From positions 13,867 through 77,866 of the forward strand of contig JAXHLT010000002.1 of assembly GCA_034521955.1 (NCBI GenBank): a DNA stretch of 64,000 nt. Direction: 5' to 3'. Position 1 is the first letter of the stretch. The number at the start of each line of letters is the position of its first letter. The stretch comes from M55B127 sp034521955 (lineage in GTDB: Bacteria > Bacillota > Halanaerobiia > Halanaerobiales > M55B127). The translations under genes and the position numbers were made by a program. Positions 17,929-27,278 of the stretch are shown here, piece by piece. The notes beneath the pieces were generated by a model. That model had not been told where the DNA came from and ran no database searches. It saw only the letters and a program-made list of their open reading frames with translations.

Positions 17929-19938
17929 TTGCAGAAAAAAATAACTGTTCTAGCTATTGATGGACAGGTCTCGAAATTTTTTAAAAGTGAATTAGAAAAT
18001 ATATTTTCTGATCTTTTCGTAATTGATTATAGACATCCCGATATGGATGTAATTCAAGCTGTCTATGATACTGACTTAATCTTATATACTGATCCTGAAA
18101 TATTAAATATCTTAGTTGATAAAATTAAGTGTGATGCTCCTACTTTAATGATGAAAAGAACTATAACAAAACAAGCTTTAAATATCTTAAAAAATATACC
18201 AGCCGGTAAGAAAGCACTTGTTGCAAATATTAACCAGTATATGGCTAATGAAACAATGGCTCTTTTTTATCAATTAGGAATAACAGATGTTCAGTTTTAT
18301 CCTTACTATAAAAATAAAAAAGAGATTCCTGACAATATTAGCTATATTATTGTTCCTGAAAATGAACCTTATGATTTTTTGCCTGATATTGATGCAGAAA
18401 TTATATTGATTGGAAATAGGATTTTTGATATTTCTAATGTTGTTGATATTTTATCAATATTAAGAATTGATAGTAAGCAGTCAGAAAAGATTATTAAAAG
18501 ATATTTAATAAAGGTACCTACTATCTGGTATGGATTTGATTATGGTTGGGAAAACAGAAGGGTTTTACTAAACCAGTGGAAACTACTTTTAGATGAACTG
18601 TTAAGTGGGGTTATTATTACCGACCAGAACAATCAAATTGAACTGATAAATAATAAAGCGAAAAACATTCTGGGCTTAGATACTGTAAAATTAAGTGGGA
18701 CAAGTATTAAAAAATTAATTGATAAAAACAAAGATTTAAAGTTTGTCTTAGAAAAAAAGGAAATAAAGGATAAACTGGTTAAAACTAATGGCAAAGAACT
18801 TGTTTTTACTGTAAAGATTGTTCAATTTGATAACCAGTTTTATGGAAAGATTATTATTGTTTCACCATACAGAGAAATGGTAAAAACACAGCAAAAAGTC
18901 CATAAACAGATCGTTGGAAAAGGTCACTACAGCAACTATAATTTTGATCATATCATTGGAGAAAGTAGATCAATTAAAAAGTCAGTAAATATCAGTAAAA
19001 AAATAGCTAGAAGTGATTCAACTGTATTACTATTAGGTGAAAGTGGAACAGGAAAAGAGATATTTGCAGGATCAATTCACAACTATTCTCAAAGAAAAAA
19101 TGAGCCTTTTGTAGCAATAAACTGTGCAACTTTGCCCGAGAACTTACTAGAAAGTGAACTTTTTGGGTATGAAGAAGGTGCCTTTACAGGTGCTAGAAAA
19201 GGTGGAAAGATTGGTTTGTTTGAACAGGCAAATGGTGGTACAATATTTTTAGATGAAATAGGAGACCTGCCTTTAAAATTACAGGCCAGATTACTTAGAG
19301 CAATTGAAGAAAAAGAGATAATGAGACTAGGTGGGGATTCAGTTATAAGTATTGATACAAGGATAATTGCAGCAACAAATCAAAACCTACAGGAGCTGAT
19401 GAAAAAAGGCAAGTTTAGAAAAGATTTATTTTTTAGACTAAATGTTTTTCAGATTAAAGTACCTTCACTAATAGACCGTGAAGATGATATATTAATATTA
19501 ACTAATCATTTTCTTGATGAGTTAGATAAAGATGTTGAAATAACAAAAGATCTAAAAGAGTTTTTATATAACTATAACTGGCCAGGCAATGTTAGGGAAT
19601 TGAAAAACACAATAAAGTACATGGTCACAATAGATGATAAAAAAATAACTTACAAATCTCTACCAGACTATCTAAAAGATGAATTATGTTCACCAGATTT
19701 AAGTATATTAATCTTAAAATCTTTATACTTTCTCAATAAAAAAAATGCTGATACTGGACGCAGAAGTATTGCTCAGTACTTTAAACAAAATTATTATAGT
19801 ATATCTGAAAATAAAATACGCAGTAAGTTACAAAATCTTCTACAAGATAAAATGGTTAGCATAAACAAAGGAAGAGCAGGAACAAAGATAACAAAAAAAG
19901 GTATAGAATATTTAAAGAACAATGAATATATTCTTTAA
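17929..19938 (+). CDS. sigma-54-dependent transcriptional activator with PAS domain
   Basis: This is a 669-residue regulator. Residues 1-200 form a sensor domain I cannot assign. A PAS-like domain (about 215-305) includes VIITDQNNQIELINNKAKN. The AAA+ domain (about 345-575) has Walker A LGESGTGKE, the sigma-54-contact loop EGAFTGARKGG and Walker B FLDEIGDLPL. The C-terminus lacks a Fis-type helix-turn-helix; its last 80 residues look like a winged helix (RRSIAQYFKQ, KMVSINKGRAGTKITKKG). The TTG at 17929 fits GAGAAGGTGA better than the GTG at 17920. Its targets are unknown; glnA is divergent. Confidence 0.85.
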   Translation: MQKKITVLAIDGQVSKFFKSELENIFSDLFVIDYRHPDMDVIQAVYDTDLILYTDPEILNILVDKIKCDAPTLMMKRTITKQALNILKNIPAGKKALVANINQYMANETMALFYQLGITDVQFYPYYKNKKEIPDNISYIIVPENEPYDFLPDIDAEIILIGNRIFDISNVVDILSILRIDSKQSEKIIKRYLIKVPTIWYGFDYGWENRRVLLNQWKLLLDELLSGVIITDQNNQIELINNKAKNILGLDTVKLSGTSIKKLIDKNKDLKFVLEKKEIKDKLVKTNGKELVFTVKIVQFDNQFYGKIIIVSPYREMVKTQQKVHKQIVGKGHYSNYNFDHIIGESRSIKKSVNISKKIARSDSTVLLLGESGTGKEIFAGSIHNYSQRKNEPFVAINCATLPENLLESELFGYEEGAFTGARKGGKIGLFEQANGGTIFLDEIGDLPLKLQARLLRAIEEKEIMRLGGDSVISIDTRIIAATNQNLQELMKKGKFRKDLFFRLNVFQIKVPSLIDREDDILILTNHFLDELDKDVEITKDLKEFLYNYNWPGNVRELKNTIKYMVTIDDKKITYKSLPDYLKDELCSPDLSILILKSLYFLNKKNADTGRRSIAQYFKQNYYSISENKIRSKLQNLLQDKMVSINKGRAGTKITKKGIEYLKNNEYIL

Positions 19939-20016
19939 TTTTAAAGAAAAACTTTATTAAAAGTAGTATAATTAAATTAAATATAGTAAAACTAAAAATC
20001 TAGGAGGATAAATATA

Positions 20017-20682
20017 ATGAAAGCAAAACAAGTAGCGGGAGAAAAAGCAGCAGAATATGTTAAAGATGGAATGGTAGTGGGACTTGGTACAGGATCTACA
20101 GCTTATTGGGCAGTTGAAAAGATTGGTGAAATGGTTAAAAATGGTTTAAATATAAGAGCAATACCAACTTCTGAAGAGACAAGAAAACATGCTGAAAAAT
20201 TAAACATACCATTAGTTAGTCTATCAGATGTAAAACATATTGACCTTACAATTGATGGTGCAGATGAGGTTGATTCTAACTTAAACTTAATCAAAGGTGG
20301 TGGTGGAGCTTTAGTTAGAGAAAAAATAGTTGCATATGAAAGCAAAAAACTAATTATCATAGTAGATGACTCTAAATTAGTGGATACTCTTGGAGAATTC
20401 CATCTTCCAGTAGAAGTAGTGCATTTTGGATGTGATAAAACACTAGTTAATATAGAAAAGTTTGACTGTCAAGCCAAGTTAAGAAAAGATGATAAGGGTG
20501 TATTTGTATCTGATAATGATAACTATATTATTGACTGTAACTTTGAAGTAATAAAAGATCCTAAAACCTTAAATCAAGAGTTAAATATTTTGCCAGGTGT
20601 TGTTGAGACCGGACTATTTGTAGAAATGGCTGATATGGTAATAGTAGGTTCAGATAATGGAGCATTAAAAATATTAGAGTAA
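20017..20682 (+). CDS. rpiA: ribose-5-phosphate isomerase A
   Basis: This 221-residue enzyme interconverts ribose 5-phosphate and ribulose 5-phosphate in the pentose phosphate pathway. It carries GLGTGSTAYWAVEKIGE (about 22-38), LTIDGADEVDSNLNLIKGGG (about 78-97) with the catalytic acids, and LVREKIVA. GGAGGATAAAT precedes the ATG, and a TATAAT lies at 19967-19972. Standard length and fully conserved. Confidence 0.93.
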   Translation: MKAKQVAGEKAAEYVKDGMVVGLGTGSTAYWAVEKIGEMVKNGLNIRAIPTSEETRKHAEKLNIPLVSLSDVKHIDLTIDGADEVDSNLNLIKGGGGALVREKIVAYESKKLIIIVDDSKLVDTLGEFHLPVEVVHFGCDKTLVNIEKFDCQAKLRKDDKGVFVSDNDNYIIDCNFEVIKDPKTLNQELNILPGVVETGLFVEMADMVIVGSDNGALKILE

Positions 20683-20766
20683 ATAAAAAAGAAAAAGGGA
20701 AAAAAGACAGAATAAATAAAGTAGTTTAATATTAAAATTTAAATAAATAATTTGGGAGGACTTGGG

Positions 20767-21126
20767 TTGAATAAAATAAACTTAAAAGAAAAGTTTGAAT
20801 TAATTGACCAGTATTGGGATCCTAAGATTATTGGAGAAGTAAATAATATGCATGTTAAGTTGGCTAAAATTAATGGAGAGTTTGAGTACCACAAACATTT
20901 AGAAGATGATGAACTGTTTTTTATAGTTGAAGGTAAGCTAACTATGAAGTATAGAAATAGTGAAGAAGTATTAAAAAAAGGTGAACTTGTAATAGTTCCT
21001 AAGGGAGTAGAGCATAAACCGGTTGCTGAAGAAGAAACCTTAATTATGCTTTTCGAATCTAAACAAACTGTAAATACTGGAGATAAAGAAAGTCAGTTAA
21101 CTAAAAGAAATTTAAAGTGGATTTAG
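20767..21126 (+). CDS. single-domain cupin
   Basis: In this 119-residue beta-barrel protein, motif 1 is GEFEYHKHLEDDELFFIVEG (about 39-58), with two His and a Glu for metal binding. Motif 2 is VPKGVEHKPVAEEE. I start it at the TTG at 20767, seven bases after GGGAGGA; the earlier in-frame TTG lies inside that site. Small cupins of this kind have diverse or unknown roles. Confidence 0.75.
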   Translation: MNKINLKEKFELIDQYWDPKIIGEVNNMHVKLAKINGEFEYHKHLEDDELFFIVEGKLTMKYRNSEEVLKKGELVIVPKGVEHKPVAEEETLIMLFESKQTVNTGDKESQLTKRNLKWI

Positions 21127-21148
21127 ATTAAAAAGTGAGGTTTTAATC

Positions 21149-21910
21149 TTGAAAGAAAAGTTAGAAAACATTATTGAAGAGTATGTTAATAATTATGAAC
21201 AAAAATCAAATATTAAAAGCTCATGGAGAAGTCCTCTAACTGCCTATGCTGATAGTAATGATCCGTTATTTAAAAAACTTAAAGAGGTTGTATCTAAAAA
21301 TCATGCCTTACCAGAAGACTTATTAACTGATGCTAAAACAGTTATCAGTTTCTTTTTACCTTTTGATAAATCAATCAACAAATCAAATATAGATGGTCAG
21401 CTAAGTTCTAGAGACTGGGCTATTGCATATATAGAAACAAATCGATTAATTTATGAATTGAATAAAGAGATAAAAGAATTCTTAACAAAACAAGGCTATC
21501 AGTCAACTGTAATACAAGCCACTCACAACTTTGATGAAGAAAAACTAATCAGTGATTGGTCTCATCGACATGCAGCATATATTGCTGGATTAGGTACTTT
21601 TGGTATTAACAATATGTTGATTACAGAAAAAGGCTGTGCCGGCAGGGTAGGGAGTATTATAACAGATCTAAAGCTAGAGCCGACTGAAAGAGATAACAAG
21701 GAACACTGTCTATTTAAGTATAATGGTTCATGTAAGGTATGTGTAACAAGGTGTGTTAATGGATCTCTGCAAGAAGATAGCTTTAACAGATATACTTGTT
21801 ATGATCTTTGTTTAGAGAATGCTGAACACCATAATGATTTAGATGTTGCTGATGTCTGTGGAAAATGCTGTGTTGATCTTCCCTGTACAACAACAAATCC
21901 AGTTTCTTGA
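21149..21910 (+). CDS. QueG-like 4Fe-4S double-cluster protein
   Basis: This 253-residue protein resembles the epoxyqueuosine reductase family without its full length. The N-terminal part carries VISFFLPFDK and HRHAAYIAGLGTFGINNMLIT, matching the QueG-type core. The C-terminal Cys clusters (GSCKVCVTRC and, farther on, CGKCCVDLPC) suit one or two 4Fe-4S clusters. Such shorter homologues are usually annotated only as epoxyqueuosine reductase-related. The TTG start follows GTGAGG. Its last codons lie 28 bases before the peptidase start. Confidence 0.7.
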   Translation: MKEKLENIIEEYVNNYEQKSNIKSSWRSPLTAYADSNDPLFKKLKEVVSKNHALPEDLLTDAKTVISFFLPFDKSINKSNIDGQLSSRDWAIAYIETNRLIYELNKEIKEFLTKQGYQSTVIQATHNFDEEKLISDWSHRHAAYIAGLGTFGINNMLITEKGCAGRVGSIITDLKLEPTERDNKEHCLFKYNGSCKVCVTRCVNGSLQEDSFNRYTCYDLCLENAEHHNDLDVADVCGKCCVDLPCTTTNPVS

Positions 21911-21938
21911 AGTGAAAATAAAAAAGAGCGGTGAATTT

Positions 21939-23138
21939 ATGGAAAAAATATTATTAAAGAAAGCAAAAAAACATATGGAATATCTATGTGAAAGTTTAAA
22001 AGATCGCCATGTAGGTAGTTCTCAAAACCAAAAAGCAGCAGACTATCTTTTAAGTGTATTAAATGATAGTAATGCTTCACTAGTAAAAGAAGAAAAATTT
22101 AATTGTTTTGACTGGAAGCCATTAGATGTATCTTTTGAGGTAGATAATAATGAATATGAAGCAAATATCAGTCCTTATTCTCCAAGTGCAAAAGTAGAAG
22201 GTCCTTTATGTGTAGCTTCAAACTTAGAAGAATTAAGAAAAATTGAGGGTATAGGGAAAATAGTACTTTTAACAGATGATTTAACTAAAGAACAGTTAGT
22301 TCCAAAAAATTTCCCTTTTTATAATATTGATGAACACAAAGAGATAATAAGTTTACTAAAAAACAAAGGATTTAGAGCAGTAATTACTGCAACTAGAAAA
22401 GATGAAAACACTGCAGGTGGACTGTATCCGTTTCCACTAATTGAAGATGGTGACTTTTTATTACCATCAATTTATATAAAAGACAAAACAGGTGAAGAGC
22501 TAAAAAATAAGGTTGATAAAACAGTTAAAATAGAAATAAATACTTTAAATGAACAATCATCAGGGAAAAATATAATAGTTGAATTTAATAATGAAGTAGA
22601 TAAAAAGATAGTTTTGTTTGCTCACTTTGACAGCAAATTAAATTCTCCGGGTGCAGTTGATAATGCAACCGGTGTAACAGCCTTATTATTATTAGCAGAT
22701 CTAATAGAAAAAGAAAAACTAAACTATAATATAGAAATTGCATTATTAAATGGTGAAGATTACTATTCTAACCCAGGACAAAGATTATATTTCATTGAAA
22801 AACAAGACAAACTAAAAAATATTTTGCTGGGTATCAATATTGATGGAATGGGTTATATAAAAGGCAAAACTGCTTATACAACCTATAATACAAAAATTAC
22901 TAAATCAGCAATTGATAATTTTACTTACTTTAATATGATAGAAGGTGAAAATTGGTATCAGGGAGAACACGCTATTTTAGCACAACAAGGGATACCAGCA
23001 ATAGCACTTACTACAAGTAAAGTAGAGGAAATAATGTCTTTTGTCCATACTAAAAAAGATAACTTAGAAATAGTTGATTTTGATAAAATTGTTGACACTG
23101 CTTTAGCATTAAAGAAATTCATATATAGTTTGCAATAA
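21939..23138 (+). CDS. M28 family metallopeptidase
   Basis: This 399-residue protein has no signal peptide. The co-catalytic zinc motifs are VLFAHFDSK (about 220-228), GAVDNATGVTALL (about 232-244) and LNGEDYYS (about 268-275), with a closing His in FVHTKKD. An inserted PA-like domain precedes the catalytic part. ATG 21939 follows GAGCGGTG. The family comprises aminopeptidases and carboxypeptidases; the specificity here is unknown. Confidence 0.85.
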   Translation: MEKILLKKAKKHMEYLCESLKDRHVGSSQNQKAADYLLSVLNDSNASLVKEEKFNCFDWKPLDVSFEVDNNEYEANISPYSPSAKVEGPLCVASNLEELRKIEGIGKIVLLTDDLTKEQLVPKNFPFYNIDEHKEIISLLKNKGFRAVITATRKDENTAGGLYPFPLIEDGDFLLPSIYIKDKTGEELKNKVDKTVKIEINTLNEQSSGKNIIVEFNNEVDKKIVLFAHFDSKLNSPGAVDNATGVTALLLLADLIEKEKLNYNIEIALLNGEDYYSNPGQRLYFIEKQDKLKNILLGINIDGMGYIKGKTAYTTYNTKITKSAIDNFTYFNMIEGENWYQGEHAILAQQGIPAIALTTSKVEEIMSFVHTKKDNLEIVDFDKIVDTALALKKFIYSLQ

Positions 23139-23167
23139 ATAAAAAATAGTTTCTAGGAGGAATTAAG

Positions 23168-23443
23168 ATGTCAATAGTAGATGAGTTTAATTTAGAAAAA
23201 ATAGAAGGAAGTTCAATTTATGAGATTTATGAAGGCAATTATTCTTCAGATGAAGAGATTGAACACAAGTTAAAACTTGCCGGATATAAGTTTGTAAAAG
23301 AAGAAAAAAAGATCTATATAAGAAAGATATATGCAGATGATATTGAACTTCGTATTGCAATTCTTGATTCAGGTAATATTAGAATCTGGACCTTTGAGTC
23401 AGAAGAGTATTATGAAGAAGAGTTAAACCACTATAAGATGTGA
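23168..23443 (+). CDS. conserved-looking hypothetical protein
   Basis: This 91-residue soluble acidic protein has a good ribosome binding site (CTAGGAGGAA) and coding-like composition. It has no membrane segment or Cys motif. I do not recognise a family. It sits between the M28 peptidase and a methyltransferase, with short gaps on both sides, and is probably co-transcribed. Confidence 0.6.
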   Translation: MSIVDEFNLEKIEGSSIYEIYEGNYSSDEEIEHKLKLAGYKFVKEEKKIYIRKIYADDIELRIAILDSGNIRIWTFESEEYYEEELNHYKM

Positions 23444-23474
23444 CAAAATATTTTAACTTGCGGAGGATTTATTT

Positions 23475-24068
23475 ATGAGTGAGAATAACAAAAAGGGAGC
23501 AGAATTTTTTAATAAAAGAGCAGAAGATTGGGATGATAATGTACCTCAAAAAAGTATTGAAGTTGCCAAAGACTTTGTAAAAAAATATAAGATAGGCAAA
23601 AATGATTCTATATTAGATGTTGGCTGTGGTACAGGTATACTTTATTCTGTTTTAGAAGAAAAGAAATTTACTTATTACCTAGGAATAGATATAGCATCAA
23701 AGATGTTAGATGTTTTTAAAGAAAAGTTTCCCCAAGCCAATGTGAAAAGAATTGATTTTGAAACAAATATTAAATTAGATAAAACTTTTGATTTTGTCAT
23801 AGTATTTGATACAATTCCTCATCTTCAAAAGATAGATATGGTTTTTAAAAATGCTTATAAACAACTAAAAGTAGGAGGAAACTTTTTGATTGTTCATTCC
23901 AAAACACGTAAAGCTTTAAAAGAACATCATGATGAAATCGGACATAATCAAGATGATCCAATCCCTACTGATGAAGTTCTTAGACTTATGAGTTGGACTT
24001 ATGGTTTTGAAGAAATGTTAATTAAAGATGATGATTATTTTCTATTTTCAGCTAAAAAGAAAAGATAA
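23475..24068 (+). CDS. class I SAM-dependent methyltransferase
   Basis: This 197-residue protein starts with the UbiE-like AEFFNKRAEDWDDN. SAM motif I is ILDVGCGTGILYSVLE (about 48-63), the acidic loop is YLGIDIASKMLDVFKE, and strand 4 is FDFVIVFDTIPHLQ. The start follows GCGGAGG. The substrate is not predictable from sequence or context. Confidence 0.82.
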   Translation: MSENNKKGAEFFNKRAEDWDDNVPQKSIEVAKDFVKKYKIGKNDSILDVGCGTGILYSVLEEKKFTYYLGIDIASKMLDVFKEKFPQANVKRIDFETNIKLDKTFDFVIVFDTIPHLQKIDMVFKNAYKQLKVGGNFLIVHSKTRKALKEHHDEIGHNQDDPIPTDEVLRLMSWTYGFEEMLIKDDDYFLFSAKKKR

Positions 24069-24097
24069 TATATAATATGAAAAATACGGAGGAAATT

Positions 24098-24562
24098 ATG
24101 TTTAAAAAGATGAGAAGAGACAAAAAACAACTTAGTGAAAAAAAGGCATATGATATTTTAAAAACAAATGAATATGGAGTATTATCAACGGTTGGAGAAA
24201 ACGGCTATCCCTATGGAGTTCCAGTTAACTATATTATATTGAACAAAAAGATCTATCTACACTGTGCAAAAGAAGGTCATAAGTTAGACAATATCAGATA
24301 TAGTAATAAAGTATCTTTTTCTGTGGTTAATAAATATGAGTTAGTTCCCAATGATTTCACTTCAAAGTATGAAAGTGTAATAGTATTTGGCACAGCTAAC
24401 TTTGTCGATAAAGAAATCAAAAGAGAAGCACTTAAAGGTTTTATAGATAAATTTTCACCTGATTTTAAACAAGAAGGGTATAAATATGTTGATAAAGCCT
24501 TAGATAAAACAGAGATAATTGAAATAACTATTGATGATATCAAGGGAAAAAAGAATGATTGA
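24098..24562 (+). CDS. pyridoxamine 5'-phosphate oxidase family flavoprotein
   Basis: This 154-residue split-barrel FMN-binding protein is like NimA/NimB-type proteins. The core signature is GVLSTVGENGYPYGVPVNYI (about 27-46), with IYLHCAKEGHKLDNI after it. I prefer ATG 24098 because GGAGGAA lies directly upstream; the ATG at 24077 has no site. Role unknown. Some relatives reduce nitroimidazoles, others bind haem or F420. Confidence 0.8.
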   Translation: MFKKMRRDKKQLSEKKAYDILKTNEYGVLSTVGENGYPYGVPVNYIILNKKIYLHCAKEGHKLDNIRYSNKVSFSVVNKYELVPNDFTSKYESVIVFGTANFVDKEIKREALKGFIDKFSPDFKQEGYKYVDKALDKTEIIEITIDDIKGKKND

Positions 24563-24584
24563 TTAAAGGGAAGAGAAAATTATT

Positions 24585-25530
24585 ATGATCAACAATGAAT
24601 TAATAGAGTGGTTATTAAAAGGAGATCCTTCCATAATATTTCAACTTCATAGAGATCTATTAAATACTGATAGAGAAAAATTAGATCTACTTCAAAATAG
24701 TATTGCAGAAAGCGGTTGGGGTCATAAACTTTTATCTAAACAGTCTAATAATTGGATTTGGGGAAACGGACTTTATTCACCTAAATGGATTTCTTCAACC
24801 TATACACTTTTACTGTTAAAAAGATTAAACTTACCACAGAATAATGCAAAAGCATTAAAGGGAGCCCAAGTTTTATTAGAAGAAGGTTTAAATAACGATG
24901 GTGGTATCAACTTTCAAAAACTATAAATAGTAGTGAAACCTGTATAACAGGAATTGTACTGTCTATTTGTGGTTATTTTAACCTTAATGATAAAAGGATA
25001 TATAATTTAATAGACTATATATTGAATGAACAAATGGCAGATGGTGGTTGGAACTGTCAAAAGGAAAATGGAGCAGTTCACAGCTCTATGCATACTACAA
25101 TAAATGTGTTAGAAGGATTATTAGATTATAGAGATAAATATAATTATAAACTTGAAGAAGTTAGAAAAGCAGAAAATAAAGCACATGAGTTTTTATTAAC
25201 CCATAAATTATTTAAGTCTGATAAAAATGATAAAATTATTGATAAGAAGTTTACCTACTTATCATTTCCTCCCAGATGGCGCTATGATATCTTAAGAGTA
25301 ATGGAGTATTTTTATTTTTATAATAAAGAGTATGACAACAGAATGGAAGAAGCCTTAAAGCTAATAGTTAATAAGAAAAACAAAAATGGGAAATGGCCTC
25401 TCAGGGTAAACATGACGGCAGAGTATACTTTGAATTAGAAGATGATAACAAAAATAGCCGTATTAATACATTAAGAGCTTTAAGGGTCTTAAAAAAATAT
25501 CCTGAAAAGTTTGAGGAGGACTATGAATAA
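24585..25530 (+). pseudogene. prenyltransferase/squalene-cyclase-repeat-like protein with two frameshifts
   Basis: Three frames join into one protein of about 315 residues. Frame one runs 24585-24926 and contains WIWGNGLYSPKWISSTYTLL. A second frame from about 24911 to 25438 contains EQMADGGWNCQKENGAVH, and a third reaches 25530 with KHDGRVYFELE. Each junction is explained by loss of one base: a T near 24913, then a T near 25399. The repeat style (DGGWN) resembles alpha/alpha-barrel prenyltransferase-type domains. Both lesions are in short T runs. Confidence 0.65.
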
Positions 25531-25562
25531 ATTGAGAGATAAAAACGAGGTATTAAAGGTAG

Positions 25563-26081
25563 GTGATACATATTTTTAGATTAGCAACAGATAAAGACTT
25601 TAAAAATATATTCAACTTATATATAGAATGCACTAGAGAACTAAATAAGCAAGGGATTATTCAGTGGGATGAAAGTTATCCAACCAAAGAAATAATAAAA
25701 AATAATATAGATAAAAATTATCAATTTGTATATATAAAAGATGATAATTTAATTGGAACCTTTGTATTAAGTGAAGTAAAAGATGAATACTGGCAAAAAA
25801 TAAACTGGTCAGAAGATAATTTTATTGGGCTACATCTACTTGCGATAAGTCCTGAATATCAAAACAAAGGTTATGGTAAAGAAGTTATGGATTTTTGTGA
25901 AAAGTACGCAAAAGATAACAACTATAAAAGTATACATCTAGATGTATTTTCTAAAAACAAAGGGGCATTAAAACTATATAAAAATAGAGGATATCAAAAG
26001 GTTGGGAATTTAAAATTTGAATTTAAACCTGAAGATAACCAATTATACTATTGCTATGAAAAAGTTCTAAAGGATGATTAA
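25563..26081 (+). CDS. GNAT family N-acetyltransferase
   Basis: This 172-residue protein has LHLLAISPEYQNKGYGKEVMDF (about 87-108) with the Q-x-x-G-x-G acetyl-CoA loop, then NYKSIHLDVFSKNKGALKLYKNRGYQ, the standard GNAT ending. The GTG at 25563 overlaps the ribosome binding region, and no better start is visible, so the exact N-terminus is uncertain. The next gene overlaps or abuts its stop. Confidence 0.75.
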   Translation: MIHIFRLATDKDFKNIFNLYIECTRELNKQGIIQWDESYPTKEIIKNNIDKNYQFVYIKDDNLIGTFVLSEVKDEYWQKINWSEDNFIGLHLLAISPEYQNKGYGKEVMDFCEKYAKDNNYKSIHLDVFSKNKGALKLYKNRGYQKVGNLKFEFKPEDNQLYYCYEKVLKDD

Positions 26082-26082
26082 A

Positions 26083-26606
26083 TTGAACATTATTACTAAT
26101 CTAGCAGTAAAAATTATATTTTTCATATTATTTTATTTCATCTGGCAGAACAGCAGCCAAAATAACATATTGATTAATAATAGTCTAATATATTTTTATC
26201 TTGCTGCAGCAATATTTGCAGTAATCATTGATAGAATTTTTTTATATTATAAAAAGGAAAAAATAATGATAGTTCAATTAATATTATAAAACGATTTAGA
26301 TTTATCATTCTCTTAATACCATTAATTGAATACATATATTTTGCAAGGATTAATAAATACATTACAGTTTTAGGAATAATTTTAGTATTTGGTGTAATAA
26401 TATCTAAAATTGTTGATAGTAAAATAAATATAAAAAGTAGTATTAACTTTAAATTATTAAATAAATTACCAAACGAAGTACCTGTAAGAGAACTAATAAA
26501 AATAATAGGTTTCACCTTGATATTAAATGCATATTATTCAACAGTGCTGGCAATAATATTTATTATTATAACTGTTAATATTAAAGAAAAAGGAGTAAAA
26601 AGATGA
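26083..26606 (+). pseudogene. multi-pass membrane protein with a frameshift
   Basis: The first frame (from TTG 26083, nine bases after AAAGGA, or ATG 26074) encodes two membrane helices and stops at 26289. A second open frame from about 26260 to the TGA at 26604-26606 carries three more helices, such as FIILLIPLIEYIYF and TVLGIILVFGVIIS. The shift falls in the A-rich GAAAAAATAATG near 26260. Joined, they give about 174 residues with five helices. Family not recognised. The stop overlaps the start of the next gene (ATGA). Confidence 0.5.
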
Positions 26607-27262
26607 GTAATAAAAGCTTTTGTTCCTGGAGTGGTGGAAAGGATTCAACACTTTCATTATATAAAGCATTAAAGGATGGTTTAGAGGTTAAATATCTTTT
26701 AAATATGATGAATGAAGACGGTAAAAATTCTAGGTCACATAACTTATCATTAGAGATCATTAAAGCCCAAGCTGATTCTCTCGGTATTCCCCTTATTACT
26801 AAAAATACTACCTGGGATACATATGAAGAGATATTTGTTGACACTTTAAAACAGTTTGAAAAAGAAGGAATTAAAAATGGTATCTTTGGTGATATTGATA
26901 TAGAAGATCATAGAAAATGGGAAGAGATGGTTTGTAAAAAAGCAAAATTAAATGCTGTATTACCATTATGGCAGCAGAAAAGAAAAGTACTATTAAAAGA
27001 ATTTTTGGATTTAAACTTTAAAACAATGATTATTGTTGTAAACGAAAACTATTTAGATAAAAAATACTTAGGAAAGATTTTAGACAAAGAATTAGTAAAT
27101 GAATTTGAAGAAATTGGTATTGATCCAAATGGAGAAAATGGAGAATACCATACTGTAGTTTTAGATGGTCCAATTTTTAATTATCCTCTTGAAATAGAAA
27201 AACAAGATAAGTTATATAATGAAGGATACTGGTTTCAAAAGATTAAGTTAATTAATACATAA
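26603..27262 (+). CDS. Dph6-like ATP-pyrophosphatase (diphthine-ammonia ligase family)
   Basis: This 219-residue PP-loop enzyme has SGGKDS at 10-15. The conserved C-terminal block GENGEYHTVVLDGP (about 188-201) is typical of the Dph6/MJ0570-type family. In archaea and eukaryotes it amidates diphthine. Bacteria lack diphthamide, so the substrate here must be different and is unknown. AAAGGAG precedes the ATG. Confidence 0.82.
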   Translation: MSNKSFCSWSGGKDSTLSLYKALKDGLEVKYLLNMMNEDGKNSRSHNLSLEIIKAQADSLGIPLITKNTTWDTYEEIFVDTLKQFEKEGIKNGIFGDIDIEDHRKWEEMVCKKAKLNAVLPLWQQKRKVLLKEFLDLNFKTMIIVVNENYLDKKYLGKILDKELVNEFEEIGIDPNGENGEYHTVVLDGPIFNYPLEIEKQDKLYNEGYWFQKIKLINT

Positions 27263-27278
27263 AGGAAAGATATAAGAA

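Noticed and set aside
24900..25410. Programmed ribosomal frameshifting in the cyclase-like gene
   Set aside because: Two shifts in one gene without a clear slippery heptamer plus a downstream structure are better explained by mutation or sequencing error.
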